DNA from: Deltaproteobacteria bacterium
GTDB lineage: Bacteria > Desulfobacterota > Binatia > Bin18
Assembly: GCA_016874775.1 (NCBI GenBank)
Contig: VGTJ01000020.1
Coordinates: 1 to 44,916 of the forward strand
Length of the DNA stretch: 44,916 nt
Direction of reading: 5' to 3'
The notes under the pieces are model-generated. The model saw nothing but the letters and a program-made list of their open reading frames with translations, did not search any database and was not told the origin of the DNA. The translations under genes were made by a program, and so were the position numbers. Shown piece by piece: positions 17,436-24,422 of this stretch (its first letter is position 1; every line of letters begins with the position of its first letter).

Positions 17436-17816
17436 TTACCGGGGATTTGGGGGCGTGGCCAGGACTACACCAGACGGTACCCATTTCTGGGCGGACCGGA
17501 GTGGCTTACATTTGACGTGTTCTTTGAGAGGCAACGACGCAGGGTCGATGGTCTCGGTTCCAACTACTAAGGTGATATAGTCGGCGGCCTTTTCAACGAC
17601 CACTTCCCCGCACCGATTCGCTGACTTATCTTGGCGCGAGCTTGACTTGTTCTGCGCAGTGAGAATTCTGATTTGATAGCGCTCCGTCGGTTGTAACCCC
17701 GTCACGACCACAGTCCCGTCGCTCGTTTTATACGCGTCGGCCGCCATAGCCGCGGACGGGAGCATTGCTAAACTGAGGGCGAGGGCGGTTTTATACAGGC
17801 GATTCACGCGTTTCAT
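17436..17816 (-). CDS. Small exported protein of unknown function (copy A)
   Basis: 126 residues from ATG 17816, chosen because AAGGAGAA lies 6 bp upstream and a clean signal peptide follows (YKTALALSLAMLPSAAMA, cleavage before ADAYK). An in-frame ATG at 17891 would add 25 residues ahead of the signal and is less likely. The mature part starts with YKTSDGTVVVTGLQPTERYQ, which looks like the edge of a fibronectin-type or other beta-sandwich, and carries two Cys (in NRCGEV and VKCKPL), possibly a disulfide. It shows no sequence match to exported proteins B and C, although it has the same position after a STAND gene and the same leader. Function unknown. Confidence 0.65.
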   Translation of the reverse strand: MKRVNRLYKTALALSLAMLPSAAMAADAYKTSDGTVVVTGLQPTERYQIRILTAQNKSSSRQDKSANRCGEVVVEKAADYITLVVGTETIDPASLPLKEHVKCKPLRSAQKWVPSGVVLATPPNPR

Positions 17817-17903
17817 AGTGTTCTCCTTCGTATGTTTAATTATGGGGTTGAGTGTTGACCGTTCATTGTTGTGAGTTCGATATAGTGACAAGTCTTTGTT
17901 GCG

Positions 17904-17948
17904 TCAGGTCTTTTTTCTATGAGGCGGCCCTCGCTCGTTGAGTGTCAT
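17904..17948 (-). CDS. Possible 14-residue leader peptide
   Basis: A short frame, MTLNERGPPHRKKT, preceded by GGAAAAAA. It matches the start of the 37-residue leader in the neighbouring cassette (NER.PP). It ends 87 bp before the exported protein start, so it is not directly coupled. It may be a shortened version of the same leader or non-coding homologous DNA. Confidence 0.25.
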   Translation of the reverse strand: MTLNERGPPHRKKT

Positions 17949-17993
17949 GATTTTTTCCTCCCTTTCCACTGCGTGCTGCTGTAACTCTGCTGC

Positions 17994-18024
17994 GTGACAT
18001 TCGGAGGCACAATGTGACACGGAG
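17994..18024. promoter_or_regulatory. GTGACA direct repeats upstream of exported protein A
   Basis: GTGACA at 17994 and 18014, 20 bp apart, in a block almost identical to 13103-13134. The third copy seen in the other cassette is absent here. It is a candidate operator or promoter region for the exported gene. The 574-bp gap 17817-18390 otherwise holds the leader frame and several repeats. Confidence 0.4.
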
Positions 18025-18145
18025 ATGAACAAAAGGAGGCAGTGAGAAGGGAAGCGGAATGAATCTGGACGCGGGAAGAGCGCGGTGAGCGTCAGCATCA
18101 CGAGACTTAAAGGAATGTCCCTGCGTTTTAGGCACTGCGCACCGC

Positions 18146-18189
18146 GTGAGGGTTCCTTCTCCCACCGGGAGAAGGTCAGGATGAGGGGA
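18146..18189. repeat. Dispersed repeat of the CCCTCACCC...CTCTCCC class, left copy
   Basis: GTGAGGGTTCCTTCTCCC, then a CCGGGAGAAGG hairpin and GTCAGGATGAGGGG. It belongs to the common CCCTCACCCTAACCCTCTCCC family of intergenic repeats and faces the inverted copy at 18295-18330. Confidence 0.6.
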
Positions 18190-18195
18190 TGAAGA

Positions 18196-18226
18196 ATTGC
18201 GGAATGGCGAATGCGAAGTGCGGATT
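18196..18226. repeat. Heptamer array, type E (ATTGCGG/AATGGCG)
   Basis: ATTGCGG, AATGGCG, AATGCGA and AGTGCGG follow one another with 7-nt period. A second run (TTGACAA, TCCACAA, TCGACAA) lies at 18269-18289. Both are enclosed by the two CCCTCACCC-class repeats. Confidence 0.5.
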
Positions 18227-18267
18227 AAGAAGGCGACGATGGCGACTGCCATTGTTCTTCCTCCGCA

Positions 18268-18292
18268 GTTGACAATCCACAATCGACAATTA
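18268..18292. repeat. Heptamer array (TTGACAA/TCCACAA/TCGACAA)
   Basis: Three consecutive degenerate 7-nt units in the gap behind STAND copy 3. It has the same period as the other arrays here but a different sequence. Confidence 0.5.
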
Positions 18293-18294
18293 AG

Positions 18295-18330
18295 GTCCCC
18301 TCACCCTAGCCCTCTCCCTGCGGGAGAGGG
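18295..18330. repeat. Dispersed repeat of the CCCTCACCC class, right copy
   Basis: CCCCTCACCCTAGCCCTCTC followed by a CCCTGCGGGAGAGGG hairpin. It is inverted relative to 18146-18189 and lies 60 bp beyond the stop of STAND copy 3. Confidence 0.7.
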
Positions 18331-18390
18331 AATTCTGCATTTGCACCGAACTCTATTGAAGTGCTAGTTTTCGGGCCTGCAATGCGCGAC

Positions 18391-21300
18391 TTACAACTCC
18401 CACGGGCTAGAATCAAACGGTGGGGGTGTATAAGAGCAGAACAAGCCGGTTTTGATGCAGGTGTTGAGGTGATGCTCTAAGGGCGGGCAATGTTCGGCGA
18501 TCTTCGCTAACGCGATCCTGATGCCTTTGTTCACATTCACCCGTGCGCGCTCTGCCGCGGTTGATGTCGTGCGCGGGCGGCCTCTGAGCCCAAGCGCTCG
18601 CGCGAGTTCGGCAGAGAGAAAGTCCATTTCTTCTTGGAGCTTCTCCACGCGTCCGAGGTCATTGAATGTCTGCGCTTCTTCCAATTCATCGCGTAGTTCT
18701 TCCAGTCGTCGTTTGTAGGTGTCCCGCGCTTGCGTATCAAGCAGTTCTTCCCTTCCATCCAAATGCGAACTCGGTGCACTCGGTTCGTCAAAGTCGGGAT
18801 GGTGTTGAGTCACTGACTGTGTGACCAGTTCATGGCTAGGTGTGAGCACGTCCAAGGCCAGGAAGTCGACATCGGGGTGACGTAAGAGATGAGCAATGTA
18901 GTCGAGCCCACGCAGATGGCGGAGGCGGAAACTCGCGCCTTGGTATGCGATAGTCCAGTAATCACCTTCTTTGCGAAACACGTTGTGATCGGCTGACTGT
19001 GCTTGAGGAGAAGAAGACTCCTGGGCCGATGGTGAGACCAGTTCGTCGGTGTCCTCCAGCTCGGCCTCCTCGTCACCTATGCTCTCGTTTATGTCCGGCT
19101 CTTCATCAAGATGCTGCTCGAGGCGTTCAGCGTGCTCTCGATGCGCATCCCGTTTGGCTTGTTGCCGTTCGGCGGTACTGCCTAATGCGTGCAGCAATGC
19201 TTCAGCGTCGCGCAAATCTTTCGTGTCAAACCCTTCGGTGAACCACGTATAGATGTCTTCGAGCAGTTCTCGGGCCTGGTCTCCTTTGTCTTGTTGCTGC
19301 CACAACCGTGCCAGACTCATGGCGGCACGCAGTTCCCAGGACTTGGCGTGTTGTCTCTGGGCGATGTCGATGGCTTTGTAGAAGTACCCCTCAGCCTCCT
19401 CCACAACCTCCATTGGGATTAGAGGCTGGGGGCTAGGGGCTTGTGGGGAGGAACTAGTCCCCAGCCCCCAGCCCCCAGCCCTTGCGAGCGTTAGTTCGCC
19501 CTTCAGCCGATACAGCTCGGCTTCGTATCGTCGCGTGCCAGTGGTGTTGACCTTCCCCAACGCCTCGTCCAGTACCCGTATGCCCGCTTCAACGTGGCCC
19601 GCTTTAAAGTGGGCTTCCGCCAAGAGCGCCAGGAAATAGACCAGCAGAATTTCTATTCCCACCGTCTGTTGCATTCCTATACTGCGTTGTATCTCTTCAA
19701 TCCCCCGCTCCATCTGTCCTTCGTTAATCAGTGCCCACCCTTGTAGGGCCCTGTCTATGCTCAGCATGAATACAAACCCATACTCGGTTGCCAGCGCTAC
19801 CGCCGCTTCGGCAGGTTCTCGAATCATTCCTCCGTCACGACGATGTTGGTACAGGAGTGCCGCATAGGTAAGTACTATGGTCTGGTCATAGGGCCGCGGG
19901 TCGTGCTGAGCTAGGAAGTGTGCTTCTTGGCAACGTCTGAGTGCTTGTTCGGGGTAACCTGCACACCACAAGGCGATCGCTGCTACGGAATGCCCCAGAA
20001 TGCCAGGATTTTGTCCATCGCGAAACGCCTGTGCTCGGTGTCGCTTGGGCTCATACAGCTTCATGATCCGGTCGAGGTGTTGTAAAGCCACCAACGTATC
20101 GCCATGAGAATAAAGATGCAGCATTCCGGCCATAAGCGAAGCTTCGAGTTCCAGTTCCTGGTCTTGGAGGGATTCGGCGATGGCCAGCATTTGCTCTCCC
20201 AGCGCCAGGGCTCGCGCGAATGTGGAGCGCACAAAGTAAGAAGTCGCCAAGCCAAATAACGAGGAAAACAGATCGAGCTTGCGGTCAAGCTGCCGACTCA
20301 GTTCACAGGCCCGTGCGTAGGCGTGCTCGACTTCGGTGGCAGCGGGGCCTTTAGTATTCCTGAAGGACACTCCGAGGGCCAGCTGTAATTGGAGTTCCTG
20401 CCGCAGGTGTTCTGGGATTTTCGGTCGCGAGTGCAACAATGCCACACCCTGGGTCAACAGAGCAATTGCCTCACGGTGGGCACTGCGCTGCGCTGCATTC
20501 TCTCCGGCCTTACCAAGATAGTGCACCGCCCGCGTCAGGTTTCGGCCCTTCTCATAATGTACTGCCAGTTCGGTAGCAACTTCTCCGGCTCGCTCTCCAT
20601 ACGCGTGCTCTTTCCTCTCGGCGATACGCCGATGCATTTGCACGCGTCGGAGGTCCGCGAGTCGCGAGTAGAGCACTTCGTGATACAGCGCATGAAGAAA
20701 GCTATAGTGCCCACTGATGGTGCCATCTGGCCATTCCGCCAGTCCAGTCGGTCGGATAAACAGGCCAGTCCGAGCCAAGCGCTCGCATACACTTTCCACG
20801 CTCAGGACCTCAGCTTGCAGTCCCGCTGCCACCTCAGCGACAGCAAATTCTGTCCCGGCAACACAGGCTGCTTCGAGCACCCCTTGTTCAGTTTCAGGTA
20901 ATCGCTCCACTTGTCTAGCAATCAACTGTCGGACGCTGTCGGGAATGCTGTTGCCCACGTCCACGATTTTGTCAGCATGGAGTGTCCATTGTCCGTCCTG
21001 TTCGGTGACTGCGCCATGCTGCACTAAATAGTCGACCGTATTAACGACAAACAGTGGGTTTCCACCCGTACGGTGGTGTAATAGATCGGCCAGTTCGTTG
21101 AGGGGCAGGCGGTCTCCTGCATCTACAGCAAACCGCTCCGCCAGATACGCTGAGATTCCCTCAGGAACGAGTGGTATGAGCCGCAGCTCTTCACATTGGT
21201 GCTTGCCTTGTAGCTCCTGGACCGCTCCGCTGAGTGGATGGCCGCTGGCGAGGGCATCTGTTGGACGATAGGTTCCAATAATCAATAACCTGGCAGGCTC

Positions 21301-21417
21301 ACGGCGTCGCGCCATGTAAATGAGCCAATCTAAGGTTGAGACATCACTCCAATGTAAGTCTTCAAGGACGACAACCAGGCAGTCAGTACGCGTGAGTCTC
21401 TCCGCCGATTCCGCCAT
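18391..21417 (-). CDS. STAND regulator copy 3, C-terminal part (after in-frame TGA)
   Basis: 1,008 residues that match copy 2 from its residue 155 on. The frame begins at MAESAERLTRTD, just before Walker B (VVVLEDLHWSDVS). It has the TPR body, the repeat-encoded linker (SSSPQAPSPQPLIP), and the full C-terminal split winged helix with coiled coil and the end SPWEL. It lacks Walker A, which is on the separate upstream frame. The ATG lies 6 nt after the TGA of that frame, so termination-reinitiation could make it as a second polypeptide. More simply, this is a recently inactivated gene or a base error: the rest of the frame is intact, with no further stops over 3 kb. Confidence 0.7.
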   Translation of the reverse strand: MAESAERLTRTDCLVVVLEDLHWSDVSTLDWLIYMARRREPARLLIIGTYRPTDALASGHPLSGAVQELQGKHQCEELRLIPLVPEGISAYLAERFAVDAGDRLPLNELADLLHHRTGGNPLFVVNTVDYLVQHGAVTEQDGQWTLHADKIVDVGNSIPDSVRQLIARQVERLPETEQGVLEAACVAGTEFAVAEVAAGLQAEVLSVESVCERLARTGLFIRPTGLAEWPDGTISGHYSFLHALYHEVLYSRLADLRRVQMHRRIAERKEHAYGERAGEVATELAVHYEKGRNLTRAVHYLGKAGENAAQRSAHREAIALLTQGVALLHSRPKIPEHLRQELQLQLALGVSFRNTKGPAATEVEHAYARACELSRQLDRKLDLFSSLFGLATSYFVRSTFARALALGEQMLAIAESLQDQELELEASLMAGMLHLYSHGDTLVALQHLDRIMKLYEPKRHRAQAFRDGQNPGILGHSVAAIALWCAGYPEQALRRCQEAHFLAQHDPRPYDQTIVLTYAALLYQHRRDGGMIREPAEAAVALATEYGFVFMLSIDRALQGWALINEGQMERGIEEIQRSIGMQQTVGIEILLVYFLALLAEAHFKAGHVEAGIRVLDEALGKVNTTGTRRYEAELYRLKGELTLARAGGWGLGTSSSPQAPSPQPLIPMEVVEEAEGYFYKAIDIAQRQHAKSWELRAAMSLARLWQQQDKGDQARELLEDIYTWFTEGFDTKDLRDAEALLHALGSTAERQQAKRDAHREHAERLEQHLDEEPDINESIGDEEAELEDTDELVSPSAQESSSPQAQSADHNVFRKEGDYWTIAYQGASFRLRHLRGLDYIAHLLRHPDVDFLALDVLTPSHELVTQSVTQHHPDFDEPSAPSSHLDGREELLDTQARDTYKRRLEELRDELEEAQTFNDLGRVEKLQEEMDFLSAELARALGLRGRPRTTSTAAERARVNVNKGIRIALAKIAEHCPPLEHHLNTCIKTGLFCSYTPPPFDSSPWEL
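19415..19481. repeat. Heptamer palindrome, type C, in frame inside STAND copy 3
   Basis: On the coding strand: GGGCTGG, GGGCTGG, GGGCTGG, GGACTAG, a centre with CCCCACAAGCCCC, then the complementary arm. It occupies the same codon position as the element in copy 2 but with different unit sequences, so the units have changed since the duplication while the centre stayed the same. Confidence 0.75.
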
Positions 21418-21423
21418 CTCCCG

Positions 21424-21879
21424 TCACATGCGTTCTCGACTCGTCCCCTGCACCTGTTGTTGGAGGCGTTGATATTCTTGCGGCTCAAGCAGACCAGGAA
21501 GTTGCGCTAACCAACTCGGCGCATAGCGCTGCAAGGCCGCAACCCGTTGCTTCCCGCTCGACCCACGACACAACCGCGACGTCGCCTCCAGCAGCGGCAT
21601 ATACGCTTCGCCTGGTCCGTACTGCTCGACACATTGTCCCCTGGTAATAAGAATGTCAGCAGATGTACGTACCTGCACAAGGAACGTATCAACAAGTGAT
21701 GTTTTTCCAATGCCCGGCTCGCCAGCAATAAAGACAATTTGCCGTTGGCCTTGAAGGGCCGTTTTCAACCGCTCGTGCAAGAACGCGAGTTCCGTCGCAC
21801 GCCCGACCAGCGGGGCGACTACAGCAGTGACAGGAGAAGAGATTTCTCGTTGAGGGAAAGGGAGAATCCGCCCATTCAT
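21424..21879 (-). CDS. STAND regulator copy 3, N-terminal part (Walker A fragment)
   Basis: 151 residues that match the start of copy 2 closely: [11 protein letters not shown], a VGR box, Walker [10 protein letters not shown] at 53-61, and [12 protein letters not shown] at the end. The codon after RERM is TGA; copy 2 has TTA (Leu152) in the same context. The difference is one base (plus-strand A to C at 21425). Alone, the fragment has a P-loop but no Walker B, sensor or output domain, and should be inactive unless it assembles with the downstream part. Other genes here use TGA as a normal stop, so genome-wide recoding is excluded. The upstream 246-bp gap faces pheA and contains a type A array. 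Confidence 0.75.
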   Translation of the reverse strand: MNGRILPFPQREISSPVTAVVAPLVGRATELAFLHERLKTALQGQRQIVFIAGEPGIGKTSLVDTFLVQVRTSADILITRGQCVEQYGPGEAYMPLLEATSRLCRGSSGKQRVAALQRYAPSWLAQLPGLLEPQEYQRLQQQVQGTSRERM

Positions 21880-22021
21880 TGCTCTCGGTTATTGCGTGTT
21901 GCGCTGGACGTTGTCAACACTACGATTGTTCGTTCTTGAACTGTTCGTCCTATGGCGTAAAACCGGCTACGTTGTGTATGTCTTTCGTCCCAACTTCAAG
22001 ATGCCTCTATTATGGGCCCTC

Positions 22022-22046
22022 CCTACAGCCTGAAGCCTATAGCCTG
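22022..22046. repeat. Heptamer array, type A
   Basis: CCTACAG, CCTGAAG, CCTATAG, CCTG in the divergent gap between STAND copy 3 and pheA. The gap 21880-22125 shows no other feature that I can support. Confidence 0.6.
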
Positions 22047-22125
22047 TTCCTTCCCCCACTTTTTCTCTGCCGCACGAACCGCTACAACCCTAGACCTCCA
22101 AATAGAACCATAGTAAGAGACCGCC

Positions 22126-23235
22126 GTGTCACAGAAGCGTACCCCTACGTCAGTTCCACAATTGCGTGAGCAAATCGATCGCCTTGATACCCAAATTCTC
22201 ACGCTGGTGAATCGTCGTGCGCAGTTGGCTGCGCAAATCGGTCATATTAAACGACAAGAAGGCTCTGCTGCCTATGTGCCGAGTCGCGAGCAACAAGTGT
22301 TTGCACGTCTGGCCTCGCTTAACAAAGGGCCGTTGTCGAACGAGGCTATCCAAGCGATTTATCGAGAAATCATCTCTGCTGCTCGTGCGCTCGAACAAAC
22401 GCTGCGGGTCGCCTACTTCGGACCAGAGGCGACCTACACCCACATGGCGGCACGAGAACAATTCGGTTCACAAGCCGTGTTTGTGCCAGTGTCGACGATT
22501 CCACAAGTGTTTGCCGAAGTGGAACGGGGCGAGGCTGATTATGGCGTAGTGCCGATTGAGAATTCGACTGAAGGGTCTGTTTCCATCACGTTGGATACGT
22601 TTGTGGACTCGCCTCTGAAAATTATTGCTGAACGCTCACTAGAGATTCGTCATTGTTTGTTGAGTCGGGCAGCAAAGCTGAGTCAGATTAAGCGCGTGCT
22701 GGCACATCCGCAGGCATTGGCGCAATGTCGTCGCTGGTTAGCGGCAAATCTTCCCGGGGTTCCAACTGAAGAAGTGGCGAGTAATGCCCGTGCAGCAGAG
22801 TTGGCCGTAGCGACGAGTGGTGTTGCCGCCATTGCTGGACGATTGGCGGCTGAACGCTATAAACTCAAAATTGTGGCGGAAGGTATTCAGGATCAGTCGG
22901 CGAACTTTACCCGTTTTGCGATACTGAGCCGTGATGCGCAGCCGTCGCAGCCAACTGGCCATAATCGTACGTCATTGCTCTTCTCAGTGCGCGATGAAGT
23001 TGGCGTGCTCTATCGTACGCTGCAACCTTTCGCTGAGAATGGGGTGAGCATTACGCGGATTGAGTCACGCCCGCTCAAAGGGCGACCGTGGGAGTATTTG
23101 TTCTTTATTGATCTACAAGGCCATGTGAGCGATACAAAGATCGCCCAGGCTTTACGCGCGATCGAGTCGCATTGTCCGTTAGTGAAGGTGCTGGGATCGT
23201 ATGCCAGTGCCAATAACATTGCTCGTTCGAGGTAA
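22126..23235 (+). CDS. pheA: Chorismate mutase / prephenate dehydratase (P-protein)
   Basis: 369 residues from GTG 22126. Residues 12-90 are an AroQ-type chorismate mutase helix bundle (LREQIDRLDTQILTLVNRRA, AAQIGHIKRQ). Residues 94-275 are prephenate dehydratase (VAYFGPEATYTHMAA, DYGVVPIENSTEGSVS, and the catalytic region QSANFTRFAIL). Residues about 285-360 are an ACT domain (RDEVGVLYRTLQPFAENGVS, then ITRIESRPLKGRPWEYLFF); the ESRP motif is the phenylalanine-binding signature, so feedback inhibition is likely. It makes phenylpyruvate. hisC follows 6 bp later, in an aromatic operon with tyrA and aroA. Confidence 0.95.
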   Translation: MSQKRTPTSVPQLREQIDRLDTQILTLVNRRAQLAAQIGHIKRQEGSAAYVPSREQQVFARLASLNKGPLSNEAIQAIYREIISAARALEQTLRVAYFGPEATYTHMAAREQFGSQAVFVPVSTIPQVFAEVERGEADYGVVPIENSTEGSVSITLDTFVDSPLKIIAERSLEIRHCLLSRAAKLSQIKRVLAHPQALAQCRRWLAANLPGVPTEEVASNARAAELAVATSGVAAIAGRLAAERYKLKIVAEGIQDQSANFTRFAILSRDAQPSQPTGHNRTSLLFSVRDEVGVLYRTLQPFAENGVSITRIESRPLKGRPWEYLFFIDLQGHVSDTKIAQALRAIESHCPLVKVLGSYASANNIARSR

Positions 23236-23241
23236 ACGTTT

Positions 23242-24330
23242 ATGGACATGAAAAAGTACGTGCCAGAATGGATCTTATCTCTGACGCCGTATCAGCCAGG
23301 CAAGCCCATCGAAGAGCTGGAACGTGAGTATGGTGTGCATGATTCGATCAAGATTGCCTCGAACGAAAACCCGCTCGGTCCCTCACCAAAGGCGGTCGCG
23401 GCGATTACTGCGGCATTGCCGGACCTCCACCGTTATCCCGACGGCGATGCGTTTTATTTGAAGCGTCGCCTGTGCGAGAAGCTGGGTATCGATCGCTCAC
23501 GGCTGATTATCGGCAACGGCTCGAACGAACTGATCGAGATGATCGTGCGCACGTTCTTGCGCGTGGGCGAGTCAGTGGTCGTCGGTAAGCATGCCTTTGC
23601 CATCTATCATCTCTGTGTACAAGCGGCAGGTGGAAAAACTATTGCCGTGCCGCACAAGGGTTTCAAGTTTGATCTTGAAGCGATGGCCAAAGCGATCGAA
23701 CCGAATACCCGCATCGTGTTTCTCGATAACCCCAATAATCCGACCGGCACGATCTATACGCGGAGTGAATGGGAAGCCTTCTTGCGTGCAGTGTCTCCTG
23801 ATGTACTGATTGTCGTCGACGAAGCCTATTTTGAGTTTGTCGACGATCCTGAATATCCGAACTCGATGGAGTACCAGAAAGGCGATCGGTTACTGATCAC
23901 CTTACGGACCTTCTCGAAGATCTGTGGCCTGGCTGGAGTACGGGTTGGCTATGGTGTCTCCTCACCAGAAGTGATCGATGCGCTCAATCGCATTCGTCAA
24001 CCGTTCAATGTCAACTCACTCGGGCAGATTGGTACGCTCGCTGCGCTGGACGATGACGAGCACATCAAACGGACACAAGACAACAATCGCCAGGGAATGC
24101 TCTATCTCAAGCGAGAACTCGATCGCCTCAAATTGGAATACGCGCCAAGTTGGGGTAATTTCTTGCTGGTGAAAGTCGGCGCGGGAACGTACCAGAAGCT
24201 GCTGCCAGAAGGGGTGATTATTCGACCGATGGAAGGCTATGGGTTTCCTGGGTACGCACGGGTGAGTATTGGAACGCCAACGGAGAATCAGCGGTTTGTG
24301 GGGGCGATGGAGAAAATGTCGAAGAAGTAG
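23242..24330 (+). CDS. hisC: Histidinol-phosphate / aromatic aminotransferase
   Basis: 362 residues, fold type I PLP enzyme. Visible motifs: SNENPLGPSPKA at the N-terminus, RYPDGDAFYLKR, IGNGSNELIEMIVRTFL, DNPNNPTGTIY, VDEAYFEF, the PLP lysine in RTFSKICGLAG (K226) and FPGYARVSIGTPTENQRF. Length matches HisC. Its place between pheA and tyrA suggests it also, or mainly, transaminates phenylpyruvate or prephenate in Phe/Tyr synthesis, as HisC-like enzymes do in several bacteria; no other his genes are in the window. Its TAG stop lies in a type B heptamer palindrome. Confidence 0.9.
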   Translation: MDMKKYVPEWILSLTPYQPGKPIEELEREYGVHDSIKIASNENPLGPSPKAVAAITAALPDLHRYPDGDAFYLKRRLCEKLGIDRSRLIIGNGSNELIEMIVRTFLRVGESVVVGKHAFAIYHLCVQAAGGKTIAVPHKGFKFDLEAMAKAIEPNTRIVFLDNPNNPTGTIYTRSEWEAFLRAVSPDVLIVVDEAYFEFVDDPEYPNSMEYQKGDRLLITLRTFSKICGLAGVRVGYGVSSPEVIDALNRIRQPFNVNSLGQIGTLAALDDDEHIKRTQDNNRQGMLYLKRELDRLKLEYAPSWGNFLLVKVGAGTYQKLLPEGVIIRPMEGYGFPGYARVSIGTPTENQRFVGAMEKMSKK

Positions 24331-24416
24331 TCAGCATTCAGTAGTCAGTAGAGAGGAACAATAGAACTATGAATACAGGTCCATGCTGGCTACTGGCTAC
24401 TGGCTACTGACTACTT
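24327..24416. repeat. Heptamer palindrome, type B, filling the hisC-tyrA gap
   Basis: Left arm GTAGTCAGCATTCAGTAGTC plus AGTAG; right arm with three CTACTGG units, then CTACTGA and CTACTT. The arms are complementary, so the transcript can form a long hairpin. It spans nearly the whole 92-bp gap and supplies the hisC stop. tyrA has no Shine-Dalgarno sequence after it. Confidence 0.75.
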
Positions 24417-24422
24417 ATTTTT

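Noticed and set aside
2003-21879. STAND proteins as Avs-type antiphage defence
   Set aside because: No nuclease, TIR, protease or other effector domain is visible; the extra domain looks like DNA-binding output, and the neighbours are exported proteins rather than defence genes.
7093-22005. TTCGTCCnAACyTCAAGwTGCC at 7093-7114 and 21984-22005, about 95-105 bp upstream of two minus-strand starts
   Set aside because: 19 of 22 positions match, but by a rough count a few such matches are expected by chance between all positions of a 45-kb window, and the other regulator genes lack it.
24330-24416. CRISPR-like repetition in the hisC-tyrA gap and other arrays
   Set aside because: Units are 7 nt and contiguous with no spacers of constant length, and no cas genes are present.
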